Made by a program: the position numbers and the translations under genes. The notes below the pieces were generated by a model. That model did no database searches. It saw only the letters and a list, made by a program, of their open reading frames with translations, and was not told the origin of the DNA. From Lycium barbarum (lineage: Eukaryota > Streptophyta > Magnoliopsida > Solanales > Solanaceae), in assembly GCF_019175385.1 (NCBI RefSeq), contig NC_083341.1, positions 87,136,321 through 87,200,320 on the forward strand: DNA of 64,000 bases, written 5' to 3'. This document shows, in pieces, positions 12,799-24,598 of this stretch. Position 1 is the stretch's first letter. Every line of letters starts with the position of its first letter.

Positions 12799-15160
12799 TG
12801 TCACGACCCAACCAGGGGCCGTGACGGGTGCTCGGAACTGACTACCGAGCACCGCTGATTACGCTGACTAACATACTCAACCTGGGCATACATCATTCTC
12901 AACACAAATTTATCATAAAATAATCTCCAAAAATCACCCAAAACATATATAAGCATAGGCCCATAAGGCTACAAAAATGATGTAAAAAATCTACAATGGA
13001 GAAGTCACATAACACTTACAACCCACACCTAAGTATCTACGAGCGTCTAACTGGAATACTGAAGTCGTAAGGATGGGACAGGACCCCGCCATGCCCCAAA
13101 TATGTACACAAAATAATATACCAATAGACTGCACCTCCGAAGTAGTGGGGTGCTCCTATACAACTGCTGATTAAGCTCCTAAGCGTTTGCACCGTCTCCC
13201 TGTCTACCTGTGGGCATGGACACAACATCCATAAAGAAAAGCACGTCAATACGAACAATATACTGAGTATTTAAGGTATGTATAATAACATAGTAAAGAA
13301 ATATGGAAAGCATAAGAAGAAAGATAACTGTAACTGCTTGCCTCTTAAGGCGGAATCATGCATGCTCACTTTTACCTTTAAAATATATCACACCTACATA
13401 CATGAACTACTTGAATCAATAACATCATTAGCCTGCGTCCGGGCCTCCCGCGTTGAGGGTAACAATCTCACGCCGCCTACTAGTGATGTTGCCGTTGCCA
13501 TATGGACACGATGTAATCACCCATAATACGCCCACTACGCTCACCGTAGTAGTGTTGCCCGGCCGTGTAGGCGCAGTGTAATCTTACATATACATAAGCT
13601 AAAGCATGCATGGGAGCTCAAATAAAAGTTATCATTCTATCGGAGTGACGTAAGGTCGAGAACCTCCGATTACATTATGAAACATCATCATCGCTATGCC
13701 TCTCCTCGAAGGAACTAGTATCATGAGGTGAGGCAACAACAAGAAATAACATCAATGAAATCGTAAACATAGGATTATCAAGCTCATGGAAGCATCATTA
13801 ACATCATCACTATCATAGAACATATCTCATAAGAAACTCATAAGAATCTTTAACTCTCATCTTTTGGGATGTAAGAAGGTCATGGGAATATAGAAGAGAA
13901 ATCATGGTATAGAAGTCATGCATTTGAAAGAAGGGGAGTAGCCTCACATACCTTTATATCTCTTTAACTCTATCGTCTAATTGTTTTCCTTTCAAGCTCG
14001 CGATTCTACCTTCAAGAGAATTTTACTAAGATTAGACAATCGGAAACATGCTTATGCTTAAGCTAAAACAACTAAGAGCTAACAAAGATTTGGCGACATT
14101 TCCTTTGTTTCAACAACTTCCTTCATAAAATAAGACAACTACCCAAACATCAATAAGAACACCCATACTATCATAATCAATAGATTCTTCAAGTTAAAGA
14201 TTATTGACTTCTAATATCCACCTTCAAAATCATCCATAACCATACCTATAATACAACATCATATTTGTTCTTCATATAACACCCTATTCATCCTCATATA
14301 ATACCTACCATAACACTTTAGTCATAACATGTCAAGAACTATAATTCAAATCAAGTTATTATTCAAGAATATCACTATTTCCATATTTGCACTCCATATT
14401 CTTCTTTCTTCCATAATCCAAGTCTTTCAACCACTCAATACTCTTAATAACAGAAACTGAACATAAAACTCACCTTTGTTGATGTAGGAATGAACTCTGG
14501 ATGACAATACTTCACTTGGAGAAAAACCTTACTTCAATACAAAAGGACTTCTTGATCTCCATAAACCCTAGTGAGCATGCATACACTTGATTTTACTAAT
14601 TCTTGGTGTCTAATCCTTGATTTCCCTTGGATATATGATAGTATGATGTGAGGAATATTCTAGACCTAGAGAGAAAACGAAATCTAAAATTTTTGGACAA
14701 GGGACGTTTATTTATAGATGAAACCAGAAAATTCCAGAGAGGCGGTTCGACGGCCAGGTCGACGGTCCCGTCGACGTGTCGACGTTCCGTCGACTTGCTC
14801 CGTCGACTCATGCCTGTAAATGTCTGATTGTACAAACACAGGGACGGTTCACATCGACGGTCCGTCGACGGTGACTGGTGTCTGCAGACTTTTCCTGATT
14901 CAGTTCAGATTTCGCCGATTCAATCCGTTCAACTTATAGTCCTGTAAATTACCAGGAATACCTGTTGGTACATTTGTACACGGGGTAAGGCGCTTTCTAC
15001 CTCAACCTCCTCCAGCAAGGTCTCTTCTCTCCCCTCAAATGACTTTGGAATCTTAATTAGAATCATTAAGTATCCCTTCTTAGTTGTAGGGACACCATAT
15101 ACGCCTTAACTCGCATTAGTCTAGTTACCGCACAACAACATGAAATTCTGAGGTGTAACA
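12799..15160 (-). repeat. 3' LTR of element C
   Basis: 2362 bp. On the minus strand it starts TGTTACACCTCAG (15160) and ends GGGTCGTGACA (12799). It carries GTCGAC-type palindromes at 14744-14870, a TATA box (minus-strand TATAAATA, 14709-14716), TGACGTAA at 13646-13653 and the hairpin cassette at 13206-13265. The chance ORFs at 13037-13526 are not genes. Confidence 0.93.
14744..14870 (-). promoter_or_regulatory. GTCGAC-type palindrome array in the LTR of C
   Basis: Several near-palindromes built on GTCGACGG and CCGTCGAC, including paired copies at 14761 and 14781 (20 bp apart) and a perfect one at 14855-14867. In element sense they end about 30 bp upstream of the TATA box at 14709-14716. The 5' LTR has the same array at about 23421-23560, where the second pair (23528 and 23547) is 19 bp apart. 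Confidence 0.6.
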
Positions 15161-15190
15161 TCCCCCCCCTAAGACATTCGTCCTCGAATG
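15161..15190 (-). other. Polypurine tract and adjoining palindrome of element C
   Basis: The C-rich plus strand at 15161-15168 reads as a G8 polypurine run directly before the 3' LTR, the plus-strand primer site. Next to it, CATTCG-TCCT-CGAATG (15175-15190) is a perfect 6-bp inverted repeat that recurs at the same place in A and B, and with mismatches in T. Confidence 0.9.
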
Positions 15191-15425
15191 TTAAGTTCTC
15201 GAGAGTTCTACAGAAAATTTTCCAGAGTTTTCCCTATAATATGGTACTATTATCCTGTCACAACACCCCAAAATAACATCGCCTCACAGGGCTACAACAC
15301 AATGGCAAGAAAATGTGTCCACACACGACCTAAAAACATTAAAAAGAAAGCGTTACATACCTTATGCCAATGGCGTCTTATCTCGAACCTCTTCTGGGGT
15401 GGAAACAGATGTGGATATTTTAACT
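15191..15425 (-). other. 3' untranslated interior of element C
   Basis: About 235 bp between the end of the chromodomain frame and the PPT palindrome. I see no feature in it. Confidence 0.6.
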
Positions 15426-15803
15426 TCATATCCTCTTCCGCTTCCCAAAAATTTCTTCTCGATTATTGTTTCTCCATGAGACCTTGACTGAGGCTACCTC
15501 TTTGTTTCTGAGTTTCCACCCTTGCCTATCTTGTACAGCAATGGGTACCTCTTCATAAGCCAACTTCTCTGTAACTTGAACATCCTCTACTGGCACAATT
15601 CTTAAAGGATCTCCAACACACTTGCGGAGCATTGACATATGAAAAATTGGATGGATAGATTCAAGCTCTGTAGGTAAATCTAGTTCATAAGCCACTTGGC
15701 CGACCTTGCGCACAATCTTATAAGTTCCGATATATCGTGGACTAAGCATGCCTTTCTTGCCGAATCTCATTACGTCTTTCATTGGCGACACCTTTAAGAA
15801 CAC
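15426..15803 (-). pseudogene. pol: Integrase C-terminal domain and chromodomain of element C
   Basis: The frame begins FLKVSPMKDVMRFGKKG and reads through LSPRYIGTYKI and HPIFHMSMLRKC, the usual integrase C-terminal (GPF/Y-type) module. A divergent chromodomain tail follows (YEEVPIAVQDRQ, then VASVKVSWRN). In this lineage the chromodomain guides integration toward marked chromatin. The canonical W-x-E-A-E segment after VSWRN is scrambled (EEIFGKRKRI), suggesting a frameshift near the end. A stop (15813-15815) stands where an LEF-x-x-DDW codon is expected, separating it from the integrase core. Confidence 0.88.
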
Positions 15804-15815
15804 CCAATCATTGAT

Positions 15816-16658
15816 TTAGAATTCCAGTTTCCATCGGCGATTATCCGCATAAGACTTTTGGCGACTTTGAGCTGCCAACAATCGGTCTCTGATAAGCTTG
15901 ATCTTTTCCATCGCCTGCTGAATTAATTCTGGACCTACCAGTTGTGTCTCTCCTACTTCAAACCATCTAATTGGAGATCTACACTTCTTTTCATACAGAG
16001 CTTCATACGGAGCCATCTGGATGCTAGAATGATAACTGTTGTTATAGGCAAATTCAATAAGTTGCAATTGATCATCCCAATTGCCTTCGAGATCTAACAC
16101 ATATGCCCACAACATATCTTCCAAGGTATAAATAGTGCGTTCAGCTTGTCTATCAGTCTGTGGATGAAATGTTGTGCTGAGTCTCACTTGAATCCCCAAC
16201 CCTTCTTGAAAGGATTTCCAGAATTTAGCAGTAAATTATGATCCTCTATCCGTAATAATAGACACTGGGACGCCATGAAGTCGCACTATTTCTTTGAGAT
16301 ACAGCCTCGCGTAATCTACTGCTGAATATGTCGTTCTGACTGGAAGAAAATGAGCTGATTTCGTGAGTCTGTCAACAATCACCCATATGGAGTCATACTT
16401 ACGCCGAGAACGAGGAAAACCTACAATAAAATCCATGTTGATCACTTCCCATTTCCAGGTTGGAATTTCCATATCTTGTAATAATCCTCCTAGATTTTCA
16501 TGCTCGATTTTCACTTGTTGACAATTTGAACATTGAGCTATGAATTCTGCTATATCTTTCTTCATTCCATCCCACCAATACATTAACTTAAGATCATGGT
16601 ACATCTTCGTCGCTCCTGGATGGATGGAATAACGGGAGTAATGAGCTTCTTCCAGAAT
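15816..16658 (-). pseudogene. pol: Integrase zinc-binding and catalytic core of element C
   Basis: Two frames split by a stop at 16233-16235. The upstream frame (16604-16236), plus codons before its Met, has the HHCC zinc finger (EEAHYSRYSIH then CSNC) and the first catalytic Asp in INMDF, with the second in SIITDRGS. The stop follows at once, where the family has Gln (AQFTA). The downstream frame (16199-15816) has HPQTDRQAERTIYTLED, holding the catalytic Glu, and YNNSYHSSIQMAPYEALY. All three catalytic residues are kept, but the chain is broken. Another stop at about 16656-16658 separates it from RNase H. Confidence 0.92.
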
Positions 16659-17396
16659 CTAACGACGTAGTCCGGCAACATCTGGAACACATAGCCTGTC
16701 TCGGTACCTGAGAACTCCACCTACAGAAACCTCAAACAGTGATTTATCTTTTTGGGGAAGTGTATCTCGATAGTCACGCAACTGGAGATCTTCATATTGG
16801 CGCCTTCTCACCTCCATGTCCAAGGATGAAACAGATAGGTTATGAATGTCAACTCCCACATTGCCTGAATCGACTAAACGAACTCCGAGGCTAGCTAGCA
16901 GGTGGAGCTCACAGACTAATTCTTTCTTCTCCGGCTGAACATCACATAAACTGCCCATGGATTTGCGGCTAAGAGCATCAGCCACCACATTTGCTTTTCC
17001 TGGATAATATAGTATACTCACATCATAGTCTTTCAATAACTCCAACCATCGCCTCTGTCGAAGATTCAGCTCCTTTTTCTTGAAGATATACTGGAGGCTC
17101 TTATGGTCCTTATAAATATCAACATGGATGCCATACAAATAATGTCTCTATATCTTCAAAGCATGAATAACCGCCGCTAATTCAAGATCATGAGTCGGGT
17201 AGTTCTTCTCATGTTTCCTCAACTGTCTGGAGGCATTGGATATAACCTTCCTGTGCTGCATCAACACACAACCCAATCCGACACTGGAGATATCACAATA
17301 AATAACGTAACCTTCTGACCCTTCTGGAAGTGTCAGGACTGGGGCTGAAGTCAATCTATCGTTCAATTCCTGGAAACTGCGCTCATAAGCATCAGT
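16659..17396 (-). pseudogene. pol: RNase H domain and linker of element C
   Basis: Frames 17366-17148 and 17138-16659 encode [18 protein letters not shown] (first active-site Asp), [19 protein letters not shown] (active-site Glu), then [20 protein letters not shown] and [15 protein letters not shown]. This is a complete gypsy RNase H with its last active-site Asp. The stop at 17145-17147 replaces the conserved Trp of K-I-W-R-H-Y-L (TGG to TAG). The tail holds the linker before integrase ([12 protein letters not shown]). RNase H removes the RNA strand of the RNA/DNA hybrid during reverse transcription. Confidence 0.92.
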
Positions 17397-17399
17397 CCA

Positions 17400-18446
17400 C
17401 TAAATTTTTGCCGATTTATGCGTTAACTTTGTCAAGGGTGTTGAAATAGAAGAAAACCCTTCCACAAATCTCCTGTAGTAACCTGCCAATCCCAGAAAGC
17501 TTCGAACCTTTGTAGGCGTTGTAGGCCTTGGCCAAGTCTTCACAACCTCAATTTTTTGAGTGTCTACGCGAATACCATCGGTTGAGATAATATGGCCTAG
17601 AAAAGTCACAGAATTCAACCAGAACTCGCATTTTGAAAATTTTGCATATAATTCTCTAGTCCGAAGAATTCCAAGGACAATACGCAAGTGATCTGCATGC
17701 TCTGTTTCTGATCGAGAATAAACCAGAATGTCATCGATGAACACGATCACAAATAAGTCTAGAAAAGTCCTGAATACATTATTCATCAGATTCATAAACA
17801 CTGCCGGAGCGTTAGTTAAGCCAAACGACATAACCCGAAATTCATAGTGGCCATATATGGTTCTGAAAGCCGATTTTGGAATATCTTCTTCTCTAACTCT
17901 CACTTGATGATATCCCGACCTCAGGTCAATCTTGGAAAACCACTTGGCACCCTGCAATTGGTCATACAAATTATCGATTCTCGAAAGAGGATATTTATTA
18001 TTTATCGTCACCTTATTCAACTGCCTATAGTCGATGCACATTCGCAAGGAGCCATCCTTCTTTCTTACAAACAAGACAGGTGTTCCCCATGGTGATGAAC
18101 TAGGCCTAATGAATCCCTTCTCGAGCAAATCTTTTAGTTGAGCATTTAGCTCTTTCAATTCTGCAGGAGCCATTCTGTAAGGAGGAATAGATATAGGGTC
18201 GGTGTCTGGCAGCACATCAATAGTAAAATCAATCTCCCGCTCTGGTGGAAGACTTTGAAGTTCATCTGAAAATACATCTGGAAACTCATTTACTACCGGG
18301 ACATACTGAAAATTTGGCGGCTTTGCTTCAGTGTCACGAACCCAGACCAAATGATAAATATAGCTTTTTGCAATCATCTTCCTCGCTTTGAGGTAGGAAA
18401 TAAACCTACCACTTCGAGACGGTGTATTACCTTTCCATTCAAGCAC
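17400..18446 (-). pseudogene. pol: Reverse transcriptase of element C
   Basis: The longest intact pol segment (348 codons). It carries the classic gypsy RT blocks in order: [83 protein letters not shown], the catalytic FIDDILVYS and [11 protein letters not shown]. The FxDD active site is intact. It ends at a stop (17397-17399) where relatives have Gln before Trp (CAG to TAG). The Met at 18446 is internal; the frame belongs to the gag-pol polyprotein and continues upstream into protease. Confidence 0.95.
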
Positions 18447-18449
18447 TGG

Positions 18450-18765
18450 CTCTCTGGGGAATTAGAATCGAACCACTTTGGTTCTACAATCTACATTGAG
18501 ATAACAGGAAGACAGCCAATCCATGCCCATAATCACATCAATCTAGCATTTACAGCTCAATCAAATCAGCTTTAGTCTGAAAATGACATACCACAGTCAC
18601 ACAATCTCTATATACTTGTCTATCTATTACCGGGTCAGCGACATGAGTAGATAGTTCAAAAGGTTTGATTAGCTCGGGTTTCATCCCAATAAGACCAGTA
18701 ATGTAAGGAGTGATATACGACAAGGTAGAACCCGGGTCAATCAAGGCATAAACATCACAGGAGAA
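18450..18765 (-). pseudogene. pol: Aspartic protease of element C
   Basis: The frame 18744-18550 starts at IDPGSTLSYITPYI, where the retroviral D-S/T-G triad is written DPG, a common variant in this lineage. A stop follows LIEL, near 18547. Protease cuts the polyprotein. T keeps only the first codons of the homologous region. Confidence 0.85.
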
Positions 18766-19678
18766 TATGGATAGTATACCTATAACAATATCAGGGGAGG
18801 ACTCAAGATCCTGGCGTCCAACTAAAGCATAAATACGGCGCTGCTGAGGGCTACTCGAACTAGATACTACCCCTCAGCCTCTACCACGACCTGCTGAAGC
18901 CTGCGGAGTCTTCCCTATTGGTCGCACGGATGAAGAAGAACCTGCTACCGATCTCGTAGGCTGAGCCCCAACTTTACCACCCATCGATAGACAATCACGC
19001 ATCATATGGCCGACCTAACCACAGGCCTAACAAGCGTCTGATCCTCGGCAACACTGACCCAAATGTAGTCTACCGCACTGGCTGCCTCTCGGTATCGCTG
19101 GTCTTATTTGACTAGAATCACCTCCTAACTGAGGACCTGAGACCCTCGAACTCTAACCAGGACCGAAATAAATGGGGCAATAAAATCTCCTGCCCGCAAA
19201 TCGAGGAGGTGCACTAGCTGTGGACTGGCTTGGGTATCTGGAGTACTGTTGCCGCTGACCCCCTCTATACTCACTACTAGCACCAGCAAATCTGGCCCTC
19301 TTGCTATACCCTCTGTCCACATCACGCTCACCCCTTTGCAACTGCTATTGCTCTTTTAAATTTAGAGCGTGAGCCTGAATACGAGAGATGTCCATCCCTT
19401 CCTGCAATGAAGCTGTCAAGAAATCTTTGAACAAATGTGGCCCTAAGCCACTCACAAATCTATGTACTCTGTCTCCCATATTGGCTACCATAGTTGGAGC
19501 ATATCTATCCAATGAGTTAAAATGGAGACTATACTCCCGAGCACTTATATTTCCTTACTTTAGATTCAGAAACTTGTCAGCTCGGGCCCTTCAAACCTGA
19601 GGTGGCAAATAGTGGCGAATAAAAGCATCTATGAATTCTTGCCAAACCAGGGGAGGTGTATTTTTCTTTCTTGATGCT
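18766..19678 (-). pseudogene. gag: C-terminal gag of element C, with zinc-knuckle region
   Basis: The minus strand holds the second half of the capsid-like region (VWQEFIDAFIRHYLPP, REYSLHFNSLDRYAPTM, VHRFVSGLGPHL), then an Arg/Gly-rich stretch (ERDVDRGYSKRARFAG). A Cys-rich CCHC region follows at about 18990-19090, in which some Cys codons and nearby positions are replaced or stopped. At least four in-frame stops lie in it. The MITE separates it from the N-terminal part. Confidence 0.85.
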
Positions 19679-19688
19679 ATCCAATTAT

Positions 19689-20758
19689 CGAAAAAGGGTC
19701 AAATATACCCCTGTACTATCATAAAAGGGTTAAATATACCCCTCGTTATACTTTGGATCCAAATATACCCTTCTCGTTATACTTTGGGTCCAAATATACT
19801 CTTCTGTTATACTTTAGGTTTAAATATACCCCTTCTCCGTTAAAATTGTCCATGATGGACATGGAATATGACGTGGCACTGACAACTCGGTGAGACGGAC
19901 ACCACATGGCATGCCACCTCACCACCCCAACCCATATACCCCTCTCTTCCCCTTCTTTTTCCACCACTACCATCTCCTCTCTCTCCATAATCTTTGCCAC
20001 AATCAGAACCACCATCTCCACTACTGGATTACTTTGCAAATAAAAAAAATCCGGCAATGATAACATTCAGTTTGTCAATTATATTTATCATCTATTGTCT
20101 CGGTCTTAAAGACAGAGCTCATCAGTGAACATGTGCATGTCTTAGGACCTTTACGGTACACCAAAGATACTAACTAGGCGAGCAAAGGACACAATCTGGA
20201 TTCATCAAGTTTCAGGACATAAATGTACTTTAAGCAAACTTTTTTTACAAGGCTAACTTATAGAAATTAGATAATCCCCAAAATAGTCTTCGGTGAACAT
20301 GCTGGAAAGACACTGGGAAGGATTTAGTGTAGAAACTTGTTAGAAAAGTTTTTGTTGCCTGATCTCACGGAAAACGTTTCAGCTGTTAGATCATGTCGGA
20401 CAAATTTCAGTCGCCAAATATTGAAGGTGGTGATGGTGGTGCCCATGGTGGCAAAAATTGTGGAGGTGAAGGAGATGGTAGTGGTGGAAGAAGAAGGGGA
20501 AGAGAGGGGTAAATGGGTTGGGGTAGTGAGGTGACATGCCATGTGGTGTCCACCTCACTGAGTTATCAGTGCCAAGCCATATTCCATGTCCATCATGGAC
20601 AATTTTAACGGAGAAAGGGTATATTTAAACCCTAAGTATAACAGAAGGGTATATTTGGACCCAAAGTATAACGAGAAGGGTATATTTGGATCCAAAGTAT
20701 AACGAGGGGTATATTTAACACTTTTCTGATAGTACAGAGGTATATTTGACCCTTTTCC
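19689..20758. mobile_element. Foldback MITE (Mutator-like) M in the gag of element C
   Basis: 1070 bp with long inverted terminal repeats of about 330 bp (roughly 19689-20020 against 20430-20758). The ends read as GRAAAAGGGTCAAATATACC-type sequence. Each arm contains 3-4 short subrepeats of the form GGGTATATTTGGAYCC plus AAAGTATAACGAG. The direct repeat ATCCAATTAT flanks it (19679-19688 and 20759-20768); the 9-10 bp size fits Mutator-like transposition. There is no transposase; the ORFs over it are translations of the inverted repeats. Removing it restores the gag frame (LWYNNW ... WQEF). Confidence 0.9.
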
Positions 20759-20768
20759 ATCCAATTAT

Positions 20769-21273
20769 TATACCATAGAACGGCGACATCCCGCAATATA
20801 TAGGACGCTAACTCCACTGACTCAGTATTGGAAGCATGTATAATCCTTACTGTCCTCAACATCTTGTCTATAAAACCTTGCGGGTCTTCATCAAGCTTTG
20901 ACCCAAAAAATTCTAGCGGGTTCAAACTCATAAAATCACAGGCCCTGACACTAGTGGCTCTATCAACCGGACCCGCGTTCTGCCGCTGAGCCTGGGCGGC
21001 AACTAGCTGAGTCAATAGCTGAATAGCATAGGTCTTCTGGTATCCCGAAGCACCCAGTGGGGGAACTGGAGGCACTGGAGCTGGAGCTGAGGCCCTTTCC
21101 TGCTCCTCTAGAATAGGCGGAGTATGAGAGGTATGAGATGGAGCCCCATTGTGGGACTCACCCTCCTCTGTATGTACCGGTGGCCCCTGTTCAACCCGCC
21201 TTCCCGCCGCAGTCTTGCCCTTCTGGGCGGCTGTTGCTTTTCTCTTTACCGGCATCGTTGAAACCATACGCAC
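20769..21273 (-). pseudogene. gag: N-terminal gag of element C
   Basis: Starts MRMVSTMPVKRKATAAQKGK; the inner Met (MPVKRK) matches the MPPKKK start in T. A Pro/Glu-rich N-terminus (APAPVPPVPPLGASG) is followed by AIQLLTQLVAAQAQRQ and the start of the retrotransposon gag domain (FFGSKLDEDPQGFIDKM, ELASYILRDVAVLWYNNW), where the MITE cuts it. About 165 codons are open. Gag forms the virus-like particle that packages element RNA. Confidence 0.9.
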
Positions 21274-21367
21274 AATTAGGAAAAAATAAAATCATATAAC
21301 ATAGCTCTATCGCACGATCTATGAAGAAGAATGACGGTCGTTGTTCCTTTATGCCCTGCAGCCTCTC

Positions 21368-21400
21368 GTTTATAAGTGTGCGCGCTTCACACCCATAAAC
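21368..21400 (-). other. Leader hairpin with self-complementary loop (element C)
   Basis: In element sense, 13-nt arms GTTTATGGGTGTG and CACACTTATAAAC pair (with two G-U) around the loop AAGCGCG. The loop plus its closing C gives the palindrome GCGCGC. It lies about 46 nt downstream of the PBS. See the finding on kissing loops. Confidence 0.75.
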
Positions 21401-21445
21401 AAGACTACTGGACGTGGCTCGTAGACACACCCTAGGATGGAAATT

Positions 21446-21456
21446 CTCTGATACCA
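21446..21456 (-). other. Primer-binding site of element C
   Basis: The minus strand reads TGGTATCAGAG, complementary to the 3' end of initiator Met-tRNA, four bases inside the 5' LTR. Confidence 0.95.
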
Positions 21457-21460
21457 CTTT

Positions 21461-23851
21461 TGTCATGACCCAACCAGGTTCCATGACGGGTGCTCGGAGC
21501 TGACTACCGGCCACTGCTCATTACGCTGACTAACATAGTCAACCTGGGCATACATCATTCTCAACACAAACTTATCATAAAACAATCTCCAAACATCTCC
21601 CAAAACATATATAAGCATAGGCCCATAAGGCTACAAAAATGATGTACAAAATCTACAATGGAGAAGTCACGTAACACCTACAACCCACACCTAAGTATCT
21701 ACGAGCCTCTAACTGGAATACTAAAGTCATAAGGACGGGACAGGACCCCACCATGCCCCAAATATGTACACAAAAGAATATACCAATAGAATGCACCTCC
21801 GGAGTAGTGGGGTGCTCCTGTACAACTGCTGAGCAAGCTCCTACGCATCTATGCCGTCTCCCTATCTACCTGTGGGCATGAACACAGCGTCCATAAAGAA
21901 AAAGACGTCAGCACGAACAATGTACTGAGTATGTAAGGTATGTATAATAACATTGTAAGGAAATATGGAAAGCATAAGAAGAAAGATAACTGTAACTTCT
22001 TGCCTCTTGAGGCGGAATCATGCTTGCTCACTTTTACCTTTAAAACATATCACACCTACATATATGAACTGCCTGAATCAATAACATCATTAGCCCGTGT
22101 CCGGGCCTCCCGCGTCCGGTGTAACCCTTTTCAAGCCGCCTGCTAGTGGTGCTACCCGTGCCATATGGACACTGTGTAATCATCCATAAGCCACCCATTA
22201 CGCTCACCGTAGTGGTGCTGCTCGGCCGTGTAGGTGAGGTGTAATCTTACATATACATAATCTAAAGCATGCATGGGAGCTCAAATAAAAGCTATTAATC
22301 TATCAGAGTGACGTAAGGTCGGGAATCTCCGATTACATTATGAAACGTCATCATCTCTATGCCTCTCCTTAAAAGAACTAGTATCATGAGGTAAGGCAAC
22401 AATAAGAAATAACATCAATGAAATTGTAAACATAAGATTATCAAGCTCATGGAAGCATACTTATCATCATCACTATCATAGAACATATCTCATAAGAGGC
22501 TCTTAAGAATCTTTAACTCTCATCTTTTGGGATGTAAGAAGGTCATGGGAATATAGAAGAGAAATCATAGTATAGAAGTCATGCCTCTGAAAGAAGGGGA
22601 GTAGCCTCACATACCTTTATATCTCTTTAACTCTATCGTCTAATTGTTTTCCTTTCAAGCTCGCGATTCTACCTTCAAGAGAATTGTACTAAGATTAGAC
22701 AACCGGAAACATGCTTATGCTTAAGCTAAAACAACTAAGAGCTAACAAAGATTTGGTGACATTTCCTTTGTTTCAACAACTTCCTTCATAAAATAAGACA
22801 ACTCCCCAAACATCAATAAGAACACCCATACTATCATAATCAATAGATTCTTCAAGTTAAAGATTATTGACTTCTAATATCCACCTTCAAAATCATCCAT
22901 AACCATACATATAATACAACGTCATATTTATTCTTCATATAACACCCTATTCATCCTCATATAATACTCACCACGACATTGTACTCATAACATGCCAAGA
23001 ACTATAATTCAAATCATGTTATTATTCAAGAATATCACTATTTCCATATTTGCACTCCATATTCTTCTTCCTTCCATAATCCAAGTCTTTCAACCACTCA
23101 ACGCTCTTAATAACATAAATTGAACATAAAACTCACCTTTGATGATGTACGAATGAACTTTGGATGACAATACTTCACTTGGAGAAAAACCATACTTCAA
23201 TTCAAAAGGACTTCTTGATCTCCACAAACCCTAGTGAGCATCCATACACTTGACTTTACTAATTCTTGGTGTTTAATACTTGATTTCCCTTGGATATATG
23301 ATAGTATGATGTAAGGAATATCCTAGAGCTTCCAAGACCTAGAGAGAAAATGAAATGTGAACATTTTGGACAAGGGTCATCTATTTATTGCTTAAACCAG
23401 AAAATTCCAAAGAGGCAGTTCGACGGCCGGGTCAACCGTCCCGTCGACATGTCGATGATCCGTCGACTTGCTCCGTCGACTCACGCCTGCAAATGTCTGA
23501 TTGCAGAAACACAGGGATGGTTCACATCGACGGTCCGTTGACATGTCGATGGCCCGTCGACAGTGACTGGTGTCTGTAGACTTTCCTGATTCAGTTCAGA
23601 TTTCGCCGATTCGATCCGTTCAACTTATAGTCCTATAAATTACCAGGAATACCTGCTAATACATTTGTACATGGGGTAAGTCGCTTTCTACCTCAACTTC
23701 CTCCAAAAAGCTCTCTTCTCTCCCCTCAAATGTCTTTGGAATCTTAATTAGAATCATTAAGTATCCCTTCTTACTTGTAGGGACATCATATACACCTTAA
23801 CTCACGTTAGTCTAGTTACCGCGCAACAATTCGAAATTTTGAGGTGTAATA
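21461..23851 (-). repeat. 5' LTR of element C
   Basis: 2391 bp, minus-strand start at 23851 (TATTACACCTCAA, with the expected TGTTACA start mutated) and end at 21461 (GGGTCATGACA). Hairpin cassette at 21868-21927, TGACGTAA at 22309-22316, palindrome array at about 23421-23560. Confidence 0.92.
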
Positions 23852-23856
23852 GTCAA

Positions 23857-24598
23857 GTTGCACAAAAGCTATTAAAATAACAAAAAAACAATCAAAGAAG
23901 ATAGAAAAACTATAAATCTTGGGTTACCTCCCAAGCAGCGCTTAATTTAACGTCGCGGCACGACAGGGGTACCATTTTATTCCTTGTCAGGATTCTCTGG
24001 GTCAAAATTCGTTCCCCGATGCAACCATAGTAGTCCTTTACCTTATGCCCGTTCACCTTGAATGTTCAAGTTCCATCTCCGGACATTAATAAAATTGCCC
24101 CATGGGGCGAAACACTTACCATCTCGAAAGGACCGGACCGCCTTGATTTCAACTTGCTCGATAGCAGTTTCAATCTACAATTATACAGCAGGACAGGATC
24201 ACCTTTGTAGAATTCTCGCTTCAGGATCTTTTTATCATGATACTGCTTCATTCTCTCTTTATATAGTGCTGCAATCTCATAGGCTTGATAGCAGAATTGA
24301 TCCAGCTCATTGAGTTGAAACAATCGGAGCTTAGTTGCTTCTTCCCAGTCCATGTTTAGCTTCTTCAACACCCACATGGCCTTGTGCTCCAGTTCAACGG
24401 GTAGGTGGCAAGCTTTGCCAAAAACTATCTTGAAACATGAAGTCCCGATCGGGGTCTTGTACACAGTCAGGTAAGCCCATAAAGCATCATCAAGCTTTCG
24501 GGACCAGTCAATTCTATGCACATTGACCGTCTTGGCCAAAATACTTTTGATCTCCTGGTTTGATACTTCATCTTGCCCACTTGTTTGAGGGTGATAAG
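23857..24598 (-). pseudogene. pol: Athila host element: integrase C-terminal part and post-pol segment
   Basis: From 24598 the minus strand reads [16 protein letters not shown] (catalytic Glu region), then [53 protein letters not shown] and KGDPVLLYN. This is the Athila integrase core end and C-terminal domain. A TGA at about 24066-24068 stands where the frame should continue (TFKVNGHKVKDYYG). Downstream, 23925-23960 holds the 'gggttacctcccaag' block that I recall as typical of Athila after pol. It is split from its N-terminal part (35939 onward) by element B and cut at 23857 by element C. Confidence 0.9.

Larger units (their letters stand above)
12799..23851 (-). mobile_element. Element C: Tekay/Del-type Ty3/gypsy chromovirus, inactive
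   Basis: A complete 11-kb element on the minus strand. It has a 5' LTR at 21461-23851, PBS at 21446-21456, gag-PR-RT-RH-IN-chromodomain from 21273 to about 15420, PPT at 15161-15173 and a 3' LTR at 12799-15160. The flanking duplication is GTCAA (12794-12798 and 23852-23856). Gene order with integrase after RNase H, plus a C-terminal chromodomain tail, places it in the chromoviruses. The two LTRs differ by many substitutions and small indels, and the terminal CA of one LTR has mutated, so it is not recent. A MITE (19689-20758) interrupts gag, and many stops interrupt pol. Confidence 0.93.

Noticed and set aside
19746..20764. ORFs over the MITE, including a hybrid with gag at 20632-21273
   Set aside because: They read through MITE inverted repeats. 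Only the part upstream of 20769 is gag.
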